From positions 721,501 through 785,500 of the forward strand of contig NZ_CP120678.1 of assembly GCF_030273445.1 (NCBI RefSeq): 64,000 nucleotides of DNA. Reading direction: 5' to 3'. The notes beneath the pieces were generated by a model. That model searched no databases. It worked only from the letters and a program-made list of their open reading frames with translations, and was not told the origin of the DNA. Positions 34,927 to 42,827 of this stretch are shown one piece after another (the first letter of the stretch is position 1; the number at the start of each line of letters is the position of its first letter). The stretch is from Selenobaculum gibii (GTDB lineage Bacteria; Bacillota; Negativicutes; ICN-92133). The position numbers and the translations under genes were made by a program.

Positions 34927-35868
34927 ATGGATATAGCTAAGGAAGTAATCAAGGGTTCTCGGCTCGCGTTATCACGAGCAATTACTGCAGTGGAAAATGA
35001 ATACGACAATGCAGTAAGTATTATGCAGGAGTTATATCCGCATACAGGCAGAGCTTTAGTCATTGGTATTACAGGTCCGCCAGGTGCCGGCAAAAGTACA
35101 TTGACTGATAAACTTGCAAAAGCATGTCGTCGTCAAGGAAAAACTGTCGGGATTATCGCTGTAGATCCAACCAGTCCGTTTTCGGGTGGCGCGATTTTAG
35201 GCGATCGTATCCGTATGAATGAATTAACTTTAGATCAAGGTGTGTTTATTCGTAGTATGGGTACACGTGGAAGCCTTGGTGGCTTATCACGCAAAACTGC
35301 TGATGCAGTAAAAATTATGGATGCTTCGGGAAAAGATGTAATCTTTATTGAAACTGTTGGTGTTGGACAGTCTGAAGTAGATATTGTAAGTGCAGCTGAT
35401 ACAACGTTAGTTGTTTTAGTACCGGGTTTAGGCGACGATATTCAAGCCATTAAAGCTGGTATTTTAGAGATTGGTGATGTATTTGCAATTAATAAAGCAG
35501 ACCGTGAAGGTGCAGATCGTTTAAACATTGAAATCAACATGATGCTTGACTTAGATTCGGATAAAAAACCAGATTGGCGTCCGCCAATAAAACAAACCGT
35601 AGCTAGCCAAGATAAAGGAATTGAGGAACTTTTAGCAACGATTTATGAGCATTTTGAACATCTAAAATCAACGGGGAAACTAACCGAGCGTCGTAGAGAA
35701 CGTACGAAAAATGAGCTTTTATCAATGTTAAAAGCGGATATAGGTCGTTATGTATTACACAAAATTGCTGAAAATGGTCAATTTGATCAATTAATCGGTG
35801 AGGTAGAAAGTCGAAAAAATGACCCTTACACTATTGTAGCAAATTTATTAAAAGATATGTTAAAATAG
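34927..35868 (+). CDS. meaB: MeaB-type GTPase chaperone of methylmalonyl-CoA mutase
   Basis: MeaB (also called ArgK) guards the mutase from inactivation and gates cofactor loading. The 313-aa protein has the P-loop GITGPPGAGKSTLTDKL near residues 48-64, a DPTSPFSGGAILGDRIRM switch segment, IFIETVGVGQSEVDIVSAAD, and the guanine-specificity motif NKADREGA. The C-terminal dimerisation helices follow. ATG 34927 has AAGGTGG upstream. Its place between the mutase and the epimerase is typical. Confidence 0.95.
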   Translation: MDIAKEVIKGSRLALSRAITAVENEYDNAVSIMQELYPHTGRALVIGITGPPGAGKSTLTDKLAKACRRQGKTVGIIAVDPTSPFSGGAILGDRIRMNELTLDQGVFIRSMGTRGSLGGLSRKTADAVKIMDASGKDVIFIETVGVGQSEVDIVSAADTTLVVLVPGLGDDIQAIKAGILEIGDVFAINKADREGADRLNIEINMMLDLDSDKKPDWRPPIKQTVASQDKGIEELLATIYEHFEHLKSTGKLTERRRERTKNELLSMLKADIGRYVLHKIAENGQFDQLIGEVESRKNDPYTIVANLLKDMLK

Positions 35869-35921
35869 AACTAGGAACATGACTTTTGTCGTGTAATATG
35901 TAGATGAAGGAGGATATATAT

Positions 35922-36335
35922 ATGTTTGAAGTTAACAGAGTTGATCATATTGGTATTGCAGTAACTAATTTAGAAGAAGCAAAAAAATTCTATACTGAAA
36001 TGCTTGGCATGAAAGCCACTGGTGAAGAAGTAGTTGAAGAACAAAAAGTAAAAGTTTGCTTTATCCCTACTGGTGATAGCGAATTAGAACTTTTAGAATC
36101 AACTTCCCCAGATGGTCCTATTGCAAAATACATTGAAAAAAATGGTGGCAGAAACGGTATTCAACACGTTGCTTTACGTGTTGATAATATCGAACAAGCG
36201 ATTGCCGATTTAATGGCAAAAGGTGTTCGCATGATTGATGAAAAACCTCGTTATGGTGCTGGCGGATCTAGCATTGCGTTTGTTCATCCAAAAGCTACTG
36301 GCGGCGTTTTAGTAGAATTATGCCAACGCAAATAG
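35922..36335 (+). CDS. mce: Methylmalonyl-CoA epimerase
   Basis: It interconverts the R and S forms of methylmalonyl-CoA between the mutase and the decarboxylase. The 137-aa VOC-fold protein has metal-ligand positions in VDHIGIAVTNLEEAKKFYTE and IQHVALRVDNIEQAI, and a C-terminal Glu in GGVLVELCQRK; YGAGGSSIAFVHPKATGG is also typical. ATG 35922 has AAGGAGG upstream; the ORF extension to 35904 is not needed. Confidence 0.95.
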   Translation: MFEVNRVDHIGIAVTNLEEAKKFYTEMLGMKATGEEVVEEQKVKVCFIPTGDSELELLESTSPDGPIAKYIEKNGGRNGIQHVALRVDNIEQAIADLMAKGVRMIDEKPRYGAGGSSIAFVHPKATGGVLVELCQRK

Positions 36336-36368
36336 TTTACAAACAGCAGATTTTGTAGGAGGTACAAA

Positions 36369-37898
36369 ATGTCTACAGTTCAAGAAAAAATTGAGCTTAT
36401 GAAAGCTAAACAAGAAAAGATTAAACTTGGTGGCGGCGAAGCTCGTATTGCAAAACAACATGAAAAAGGTAAATTGACAGCACGTGAACGTATTGAATTA
36501 TTTTTTGATGAAGGTACTTTCGTTGAATTAGATCAATTCGTTACACATCGTTGCACAAACTTTGGCATGGAGAAAAAATCTCTTCCTGGTGAAGGTGTTG
36601 TTACAGGTTACGGTACAGTAAATGGCCGTCTTGTATATGCATTTGCACAGGATTTCACTGTTGAGGGTGGATCTCTTGGTGAAATGCATGCAGCAAAAAT
36701 TTGTAAAGTGTTAGACTTGTCACTTAAAATGGGTGCTCCAGTTATTGGTATCAATGATTCCGGCGGAGCCCGTATTCAAGAAGCCGTTGATGCATTAGGC
36801 GGTTACGGTAAAATCTTCTTGAAAAATACATTAGCTTCTGGTGTTGTTCCACAAATTTCTGTAATTATGGGACCTTGCGCTGGTGGTGCAGTATATTCTC
36901 CAGCTTTAACTGATTTTATCTACATGGTTAAAAATACAAGTCAAATGTTTATCACTGGTCCAGCAGTTATTAAATCTGTTACGGCAGAAGAAGTTACAGC
37001 TGAACAACTTGGTGGTGCAATGACTCATAACTCTACTTCTGGTGTAGCTCATTTTGCTGCTGAAAATGAAGAAGACTGTATCGAACAAATTCGTTACTTA
37101 TTAAGCTTCTTACCAAGCAATAACCTTGAAGATGCTCCAATTGTAGAAACAAATGACGATCCATCCCGCATGGATGAAAGCTTAAATACATTGCTTCCTG
37201 ATAACCCTAACATGCCTTATGACATGAAAGATGTTATTACTTCACTTGTTGATAATGGTGAGTTCTACGAAGTACATGAACATTATGCGAAAAACATCAT
37301 TACATGTTTTGCTCGTTTTGGTGGTAAATCCGTTGGTATTATCGCTAACCAACCAGCTGTAATGGCAGGTTGCTTAGACGTTAATGCTTCCGATAAATCA
37401 GCACGTTTTATTCGTTTCTGTGATGCGTTTAATATTCCTATCGTAAATCTTGTTGACGTACCAGGCTTCTTGCCAGGGACAGACCAAGAATACGGCGGTA
37501 TTATTCGTCACGGTGCAAAAATGCTTTATGCTTATTCCGAAGCTACCGTACCAAAAATTACAGTAATTACTCGTAAAGCGTATGGCGGTTCTTATTTAGC
37601 AATGTGTTCACAAGATTTAGGTGCTGACCAAGTATTTGCTTGGCCTACTGCTGAAATTGCGGTTATGGGACCTGCTGGTGCTGCAAACATTATTTTCCGT
37701 AAAGATCCTGATGTTGCAGCAAAAACTGCTGAATACATTGAAGAATTTGCAACTCCTTATAAAGCTGCTGAACGCGGTTTTGTTGATATGGTTATTGAGC
37801 CTATGGAGACTAGACCTCGTATTATCACTGCTTTAAATATGTTGGCTAGTAAACGTGAAGCACGTCCTGCTAAAAAACATGGTAACATTCCACTATAA
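36369..37898 (+). CDS. mmdA: Methylmalonyl-CoA decarboxylase alpha subunit (carboxyltransferase)
   Basis: This 509-aa subunit moves the carboxyl group from methylmalonyl-CoA to enzyme-bound biotin, giving propionyl-CoA. Both halves of the carboxyltransferase fold are present. The N-terminal half has [20 protein letters not shown] and [20 protein letters not shown]. The C-terminal half has [40 protein letters not shown] and [15 protein letters not shown]. It starts at ATG 36369 after GTAGGAGG. Downstream are the small subunits and the biotin carrier. A propionyl-CoA carboxylase or transcarboxylase role is possible if the membrane sodium pump is absent from the genome. Confidence 0.93.
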   Translation: MSTVQEKIELMKAKQEKIKLGGGEARIAKQHEKGKLTARERIELFFDEGTFVELDQFVTHRCTNFGMEKKSLPGEGVVTGYGTVNGRLVYAFAQDFTVEGGSLGEMHAAKICKVLDLSLKMGAPVIGINDSGGARIQEAVDALGGYGKIFLKNTLASGVVPQISVIMGPCAGGAVYSPALTDFIYMVKNTSQMFITGPAVIKSVTAEEVTAEQLGGAMTHNSTSGVAHFAAENEEDCIEQIRYLLSFLPSNNLEDAPIVETNDDPSRMDESLNTLLPDNPNMPYDMKDVITSLVDNGEFYEVHEHYAKNIITCFARFGGKSVGIIANQPAVMAGCLDVNASDKSARFIRFCDAFNIPIVNLVDVPGFLPGTDQEYGGIIRHGAKMLYAYSEATVPKITVITRKAYGGSYLAMCSQDLGADQVFAWPTAEIAVMGPAGAANIIFRKDPDVAAKTAEYIEEFATPYKAAERGFVDMVIEPMETRPRIITALNMLASKREARPAKKHGNIPL

Positions 37899-37912
37899 GG
37901 AGAAGTTGACTA

Positions 37913-38062
37913 ATGAAAATTGATGCTAAAAATATTAGTCCTGAAGTTGTCGCTGCTATTTCCGCAGCGGTAAATATGATGGTTGGTAATAAAGTTGTCG
38001 CTATTAGCATAAAACGTAGCGATGCTTGGGTTATGGCTGGCCGTCAAAAATTAATGAACTAA
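37913..38062 (+). CDS. mmdE: MmdE/OadG-tail-like small subunit (49 aa)
   Basis: This 49-codon gene lies between mmdA and mmdC and begins at ATG 37913 with AAGGAGAAG upstream. The product reads from MKIDAKNISPEVVAAISAAV to AWVMAGRQKLMN. The pairing of an AISAAV helix with a terminal W-x-x-AGR-x-x-LM tail is the mark of the cytoplasmic tail of OadG/MmdD subunits and of the small epsilon subunit MmdE of Veillonella methylmalonyl-CoA decarboxylase. There it stabilises the complex by holding the alpha subunit. No membrane anchor is present, so it is an MmdE-like soluble form. Confidence 0.8.
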   Translation: MKIDAKNISPEVVAAISAAVNMMVGNKVVAISIKRSDAWVMAGRQKLMN

Positions 38063-38101
38063 GTGTCATTAATGAAAGTTTCTCGTACTGGAGGAATATC
38101 A

Positions 38102-38245
38102 ATGCGTAATTTTAAAGTTAGAGTTGAAGGTACAGAGTTTGAACTTGAGGTGGAAGAGGAAAAATCCGTTCCGTTAGTGATTCTTCATGGAGATCATCAT
38201 GCTTGGGTTGAAGCCGGACACAAAAATTTAATGAATTCGCATTAA
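38102..38245 (+). CDS. Tiny mosaic protein: biotin-carrier-like start, MmdE-like tail (47 aa)
   Basis: ATG 38102 has CTGGAGGAA at ideal spacing. The first half, RNFKVRVEGTEFELEVEEEK, is parallel to the start of the biotin carrier that follows (KKFNIKVNGNAYEVEIEEVK). The second half, HHAWVEAGHKNLMNSH, copies the AWVMAGRQKLMN tail of the preceding small subunit. There is no biotinylation Lys. It may be a further small subunit that bridges carrier and carboxyltransferase, or a recombination product between flanking genes. I know no named family for it. Confidence 0.7.
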   Translation: MRNFKVRVEGTEFELEVEEEKSVPLVILHGDHHAWVEAGHKNLMNSH

Positions 38246-38279
38246 AATTAAGATTTTATCGTTGTGGAGGAATAAAAAA

Positions 38280-38657
38280 GTGAAAAAGTTTAATATTAAA
38301 GTTAATGGTAACGCATACGAAGTTGAAATCGAAGAAGTAAAAGCTGCTCCAGCTGTGAAAGTTGCTGCAAAACCTGCTGCTGCACCTGCAAAACCTGCTG
38401 CAAAACCTGCTGCTGCACCTGCACCTGCTGTTGTTGGTGCTGGCGATACAGCTATCAATGCACCAATGCCTGGTAAAATTGTAAAATTAGTGGCTGAAGC
38501 TGGTAAAGCTGTAAAAAAAGGCGATGTAGTTTTAATTCTTGAAGCTATGAAAATGCAAAATGAAATCTCCGCTCCAGTTGATGGTACTTTAAAATCTATT
38601 AATGTAGCTGCTGGTCAATCTGTAAAACCAGGTGAAGTTTTAGCTGTTATCGGTTAA
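38280..38657 (+). CDS. mmdC: Biotin carrier subunit of methylmalonyl-CoA decarboxylase
   Basis: The 125-aa protein carries the biotin that shuttles CO2 between the subunits. It has an N-terminal strand pair (KKFNIKVNGNAYEVEIEEVK), a flexible Ala/Pro linker made of repeated KPAAAPA units (about residues 22-55), and a biotinyl domain with NAPMPGKIVKLVAEAGKAV. The biotinylation site EAMKMQNEI has its Lys between two Met. Translation begins at GTG 38280 after TGGAGGAAT. Two terminators follow, so the operon ends here without the membrane pump subunit MmdB. Confidence 0.94.
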   Translation: MKKFNIKVNGNAYEVEIEEVKAAPAVKVAAKPAAAPAKPAAKPAAAPAPAVVGAGDTAINAPMPGKIVKLVAEAGKAVKKGDVVLILEAMKMQNEISAPVDGTLKSINVAAGQSVKPGEVLAVIG

Positions 38658-38671
38658 TTCGCTTGAATTTG

Positions 38672-38710
38672 AAAGAAGCCTGCACATGTGTTGTGTAGGC
38701 TTCTTTAATA
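38672..38710 (+). terminator. Terminator after mmdC
   Basis: AAAGAAGCCTGCACA pairs with TGTGTAGGCTTCTTT (one G-T), followed by a short AT stretch. Confidence 0.85.
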
Positions 38711-38728
38711 GAATAAGAAAAATTTTTG

Positions 38729-38758
38729 GAGGAGCCTGTTCATTACAGGCTCCTTTTT
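38729..38758 (+). terminator. Second terminator after mmdC
   Basis: AGGAGCCTG pairs with CAGGCTCCT and is followed by TTTTAG; a back-up to the stem just upstream. Confidence 0.85.
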
Positions 38759-38794
38759 AGTATTTTGATAGTAAATTTTTAGAAGTTTTGTATA

Positions 38795-38870
38795 TAATAA
38801 AGAGTAGATGCAGATTAGGGGGCGTATAAATCATTTTCATTAATGTAGGCAGGGAAATGATTTATTCTTG
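38795..38870 (+). promoter_or_regulatory. Structured leader upstream of nhaA
   Basis: A TATAAT-like -10 lies near 38795, without a clear -35. It is followed by GGGGGCG and an 11-bp perfect stem, ATAAATCATTT (38826-38836) with AAATGATTTAT (38855-38865), around a loop containing GTAGGCAGGG. About 240 nt of AT-rich leader without an open reading frame follow before the nhaA start. A long leader before a Na+/H+ antiporter gene suggests RNA-level control, but I cannot match it to a known riboswitch. Confidence 0.4.
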
Positions 38871-39106
38871 TCGGAAAAGTTTCATTTTATTGTATCTTTT
38901 TCTACTTATATTCTCTATTGAAATATTTCTGTGTATTTAGAGATAAATTAAAATATATGTATATAACCACGTAGTTAATCCTGTTTAAGAATGGAGAAAA
39001 TTCTGATGAGGAGTTTTGAGTTAGTATAGCTAAAGTGATTATTTTAAATTATAAAATGAAATTTATTAATGAATGAATTGTGATTTTGAAGAAAGAGGTG
39101 TATTTT

Positions 39107-40459
39107 TTGAGCGAAAAAAGAAAAAATTCAACTAAGTTTAAAAATGTGAAACGGGTGCTGGTATATCCACTTAAAAAGTTTGTACAAACGAATTCTCTAA
39201 GTGGAAACTTACTACTATTAGCGTTAGTTATGGGGTTAGTGTGGGCTAACTCTGACTATCAACATCAATATCATATATTATGGCATGAAACATACGCAGG
39301 AATAACCCTAGGAGAATATTCTTTAAATATGAATCTTCATCATTGGATAAATGATGGATTGATGACAATATTCTTTTTCTTAGTAGGTCTTGAAATTAAA
39401 CGTGAGTTATTAGTTGGAGAATTGTCTGTAGCACGTAAGGCACTTTTTCCAGTAGCTGCTGCTTTTGGTGGCATGATGGCCCCAGCAATTGTATTTTTAC
39501 TTTTTCAAAGTGCTGGTTCCGAAACCATCCGTGGTTGGGCGATTCCTACCGCTACGGATATTGCGTTTGCAATAGGAATATTATCTTTATTAGGGAATAG
39601 AGTTCCTATTGCATTAAAAGTTTTTTTGACTGCCTTGGCAATTGTTGATGATATAGGTGCTATTTTACTTATTGGAATATTTTATTCAGCTGCTCCAAGC
39701 TGGGGGTATTTATCACTTGCGATAATTATAGTAGCTATTATGTTTTGTTTAAACCGTGCAGGTGTTAGAAATTTACTTTTTTATCAAATTTTATCGGTTA
39801 TATTATGGTTTGTCGTTCTGTCTTCTGGTGTACATGCAACTTTAGCCGGTGTCGTGGCGGCATTTACGATACCAGTACAAGGAAAAATTTCAAAAAAATC
39901 GGCAGCGAAAAAGAGTTCGAAGTTAGCTGACCAATTAAACGATTTAAGTACTTCCTCAAAAGAGGTTCTGGGTGATGCTATGTATCATTCAGTTTTATCT
40001 CAAATGTCAAACTTATACAAACAGGCGGGGACACCTTTGCAAAGAATGGAGCACAGGATTCATTCTTTAGTTTCCTATTTTATTTTACCTTTATTTGCTT
40101 TAGCTAATAGTGGTATCACGATAGATCCAAAAATGATAGGTGGCGTGTTGGATGCTTTATCTTTAGGAATTATTTTTGGACTGTGTATCGGAAAGCCAAT
40201 AGGTATTGTGACTATATGTTGGGTATTAGAAAAGTTGAATTTTGCTGAGAGACCAGATAATATATCTTGGCAGCAATTATGGGCAAGCGGATGCTTTGCT
40301 GGAATAGGTTTTACAATGTCTATTTTTATAGCTGGACTAGCTTTTGACAACGCTTTTTTCTTAAATCAATCTAAATTATCAATTATAATTGCATCGTTCT
40401 TTTCGACAATTTTAGGAACAGTTTTATTATTGAGTTCAAAAGATAAAGTGGAGAGTTGA
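39107..40459 (+). CDS. nhaA: NhaA-type Na+/H+ antiporter
   Basis: NhaA exchanges internal Na+ (or Li+) for protons across the inner membrane. The 450-aa protein has the family segments NSDYQHQYHILWHETYAG, NLHHWINDGLMTIFFFLVGL-E-IKRELLVGEL, PTATDIAFAIGILSLLGNRV and ALAIVDDIGAIL, which contains the paired Asp of the ion site. ASGCFAGIGFTMSIFIAGLAF lies near the end. TTG 39107 follows AAGAGGTG; the GTG at 39080 has no ribosome binding site. It has its own leader and terminator. Removal of Na+ fits an organism whose decarboxylase complex may pump Na+. Confidence 0.95.
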   Translation: MSEKRKNSTKFKNVKRVLVYPLKKFVQTNSLSGNLLLLALVMGLVWANSDYQHQYHILWHETYAGITLGEYSLNMNLHHWINDGLMTIFFFLVGLEIKRELLVGELSVARKALFPVAAAFGGMMAPAIVFLLFQSAGSETIRGWAIPTATDIAFAIGILSLLGNRVPIALKVFLTALAIVDDIGAILLIGIFYSAAPSWGYLSLAIIIVAIMFCLNRAGVRNLLFYQILSVILWFVVLSSGVHATLAGVVAAFTIPVQGKISKKSAAKKSSKLADQLNDLSTSSKEVLGDAMYHSVLSQMSNLYKQAGTPLQRMEHRIHSLVSYFILPLFALANSGITIDPKMIGGVLDALSLGIIFGLCIGKPIGIVTICWVLEKLNFAERPDNISWQQLWASGCFAGIGFTMSIFIAGLAFDNAFFLNQSKLSIIIASFFSTILGTVLLLSSKDKVES

Positions 40460-40541
40460 TAAGGAAAACAAAAGATAGATTTAGAAAAATTAAAATAAAT
40501 TGATGAATGATAAAAACGATTTAAAACAATCGATGGATAAG

Positions 40542-40602
40542 AGAATCACTCCTGCTATTATGTTAATTCTATACATAATAGCAGGAGTGATTCTTTTATT
40601 TT
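40542..40602 (+). terminator. Long terminator after nhaA
   Basis: A perfect 21-bp stem, starting AGAATCACTCCTG and ending CAGGAGTGATTCT, with an 11-nt loop, followed by TTTATTTTT. Confidence 0.93.
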
Positions 40603-40689
40603 TATATATTTCTGGTACTTGTCGACAATGGATTCAGATGAAGTCTAATAAATATAAACTGGTCACTATAATTTAAATGGAGGCAAAGA

Positions 40690-41098
40690 TGAAAAATAAT
40701 AAAAAAGAATTATTTTTCAAAACCATATCTAAGTTCTTTCTTTATTAATGCTCCTTAATGAGATTGTTCCTATTTTAAGTCCTGTTCTTGGTGGGCAATT
40801 GCTAAAAGTTACGGATTGGTCAGGAATATTTGTTGTTTTAAGTGCGATGAGTATATTCATTTTTATCCTTGTTTGGGTTGGAGTCAAAGCGTGTATAGGA
40901 ATCACAACTACGACAAGCTTTTCTTTAGCTATACAAACACAACGAGATGCCGCAGGGAGCGCAGCTGGTTTACTTGGAGTTGTTGCATCTCCATTGATTG
41001 GGCTTGGTGGTGAAATGAATGCTATGCCGATGGGAATTATTCTGCTTGGTATAAATTTTATTGCATTAGATGAACAGATTAAACATTGGATAAAATAG
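40690..41098 (+). pseudogene. Remnant of a Bcr/CflA-type MFS drug transporter
   Basis: ATG 40690 follows TGGAGGCAAAG but reads only 19 codons (MKNNKKELFFKTISKFFLY) before a stop. In a shifted frame a membrane-protein fragment follows: PILSPVLGGQLLKVTDWSGI, IFVVLSAMSIFIFILVWVG, then SFSLAIQTQRDAAGSAAGLLGV. The first part matches transmembrane 4-6 of Bcr/CflA transporters, and the last matches their late AGSAAGLLG motif, so both the N-terminal segments and the middle of the protein are missing. Intact relatives have about 400 residues. The gene is decayed by at least two deletions or frameshifts. Confidence 0.75.
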
Positions 41099-41134
41099 TA
41101 TTTTATTATAATGATGTGGAGAATTAGGAAAATG

Positions 41135-41185
41135 AAATAGATAAATGTCAGAGAAAGTTTTCCTCTGCATTTATCTATTTGCATT
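41135..41185 (+). terminator. Hairpin after the MFS remnant
   Basis: AAATAGATAAATG pairs with CATTTATCTATTT, with an inner CAGAG/CTCTG pairing. T-rich sequence follows (GCATTTTG), so termination is plausible. Confidence 0.65.
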
Positions 41186-41273
41186 TTGTATTTTGTATAC
41201 ATTTTTTAAATTTATGACGAATTATTTATTTTAAGATATAATAAAAACATTACTATGCAACAGGGGGAAAGTA

Positions 41274-42560
41274 ATGGAAAACACAACACTTTTAGCAGGA
41301 ATTATATTTATCGTCATGTATATGTTTATTGTCTCAGAGAAAGTTCATCGTACTATTGTATCCATGCTTGGTGCGATATTGATGATTTTAACTGGTGTAA
41401 TTTCGCAGGAAGCAGCTTTACATCATATTGATTTTAATACGCTTGGATTATTGATTGGTATGATGATTATCGTTGCGATTACTGGGCAGACAGGACTTTT
41501 TAATTATATCGCAATTTGGTCAGCGAAAAAGGCGGAAGCGAATCCAATGCGAATCCTAATTTACTTAGCAGTGATTACTGCACTTTTTTCCGCGTTTTTA
41601 GATAACGTAACAACCGTGTTACTTATGGTTCCCGTCACTATTGGAATTACGAATAAATTACATGTAAATCCCATTCCTTATTTAATTGTGCAAATTATTG
41701 CATCAAATATTGGCGGAACCGCTACTTTGATTGGGGATCCTCCTAATATTATGATTGGGAGTGCGGTAAAGGAATTAACCTTTATTTCATTTATTAATAA
41801 CTTAGCATTGATATCAGCCATTAATTTAGGAGTTGTTTTGGTGATTTTAACTTTTTTGTATCGCAAACAATTGCGCACAACAGATGAATTAAAGGCTGAT
41901 TTAATGTCATTGAATGAAAAAGCTGAATTAAAAAATAAGTTGTTATTAAAAAAATGCTTGTCGGTTTTATCACTGACAATTTTAGGATTCTTTTTCCATC
42001 AGTTGGTTCATGTAGAATCTTCAACAGTCGCTTTAACAGGGGCATTTTTACTTTTATTAATTGCAAGTCGTGATCATAGTTTTATTGAACATGCAATGGA
42101 AAAGGTAGAGTGGACGACAATATTTTTTTTCGTGGGTTTATTTGTTGCAGTTGGCGGATTGATTGAGGTTGGTATTATCAAACAAATTGCTGTATATGGC
42201 ATAGAAATTACAGGGGGAGACGTAGCAAAGACGTCAATGTTGGTTTTATGGTTAAGTGCAATTGTATCGTCCTTTCTTGATAATATTCCATTTGTTGCAA
42301 CAATGATTCCGTTAATTCAAGATATGGGGAATATGGGTGTAAGTAATTTGGAACCATTGTGGTGGAGTTTGGCTCTTGGTGCATGTCTTGGTGGTAACGG
42401 AACAATTGTTGGAGCAAGTGCGAATTTGATTGTTGCGGGAATGGCTGCAGAGGCGGGACATAATATTTCATTTATGCGATATTTGAAGATAGGATTTCCA
42501 ATCATGACTTTAACGATTCTTTTATCGACTTTATATATTTATATGCGTTATTTAATATAA
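41274..42560 (+). CDS. ArsB/NhaD-type ion permease
   Basis: The 428-aa inner-membrane protein belongs to the ion-transporter superfamily. It has two inverted halves, each with a conserved signature: SAFLDNVTTVLLMVPVTIGI with GGTATLIGDPPNIMIGSAV, and SSFLDNIPFVATMIPLIQ with GGNGTIVGASANLIVAGMA. About eleven transmembrane segments are visible. The family includes arsenite exporters, Na+/H+ antiporters (NhaD), citrate and silicate-like transporters; the substrate cannot be decided. No arsenical resistance genes lie nearby, and nhaA is the nearest intact transporter, so cation exchange is as likely as anion transport. ATG 41274 follows AGGGGGAAAG. A strong terminator follows. Confidence 0.85.
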   Translation: MENTTLLAGIIFIVMYMFIVSEKVHRTIVSMLGAILMILTGVISQEAALHHIDFNTLGLLIGMMIIVAITGQTGLFNYIAIWSAKKAEANPMRILIYLAVITALFSAFLDNVTTVLLMVPVTIGITNKLHVNPIPYLIVQIIASNIGGTATLIGDPPNIMIGSAVKELTFISFINNLALISAINLGVVLVILTFLYRKQLRTTDELKADLMSLNEKAELKNKLLLKKCLSVLSLTILGFFFHQLVHVESSTVALTGAFLLLLIASRDHSFIEHAMEKVEWTTIFFFVGLFVAVGGLIEVGIIKQIAVYGIEITGGDVAKTSMLVLWLSAIVSSFLDNIPFVATMIPLIQDMGNMGVSNLEPLWWSLALGACLGGNGTIVGASANLIVAGMAAEAGHNISFMRYLKIGFPIMTLTILLSTLYIYMRYLI

Positions 42561-42564
42561 TCCT

Positions 42565-42604
42565 AAAAAAGAGTGTGCAAATCAATTTTGCACACTCTTT
42601 TTTA
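42565..42604 (+). terminator. Terminator after the permease gene
   Basis: AAAAAAGAGTGTGCAAA pairs perfectly with TTTGCACACTCTTTTTT (17 bp), loop TCAAT. Confidence 0.95.
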
Positions 42605-42709
42605 GAATTATATTAGAAAATATTTAAAATTACGTAGAGAAGAGGCTATTTTTCCTATTTATTTATTTTTTTGGTGATGATATTATAAGAAAATAATTTA
42701 TCTGATAAC

Positions 42710-42736
42710 TAAGGCTAAGACTCCTGCCTTCGATAA
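42710..42736 (+). promoter_or_regulatory. Candidate sigma-28 (flagellar/chemotaxis) promoter before the MCP gene
   Basis: TAAG (42710-42713), a 15-base spacer, and TTCGATAA (42729-42736) match the sigma-28 consensus TAAA-N15-GCCGATAA at 9 of 12 positions with exact spacing. It lies 92 nt before the likely MCP start, and MCP genes are classic members of this regulon. The same bases can also form a GGC/GACTCC...GGAGTT/GCC hairpin, so chance is not excluded. Confidence 0.45.
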
Positions 42737-42827
42737 GAGGGAGTTATGCCATGGGTACAGGCGATTGGTTAAATTATTAGATAAAGTAAAAATGAGTTTT
42801 TATTGGTTTCAAAGGGGAGGGGTTATT

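Noticed and set aside
42700-42790. Cyclic di-GMP-I riboswitch before the chemotaxis receptor
   Set aside because: The conserved CACGCACAGGGCAAACC-type and GCAAAGCC-type segments are absent; only a simple hairpin and a sigma-28-like promoter are seen.
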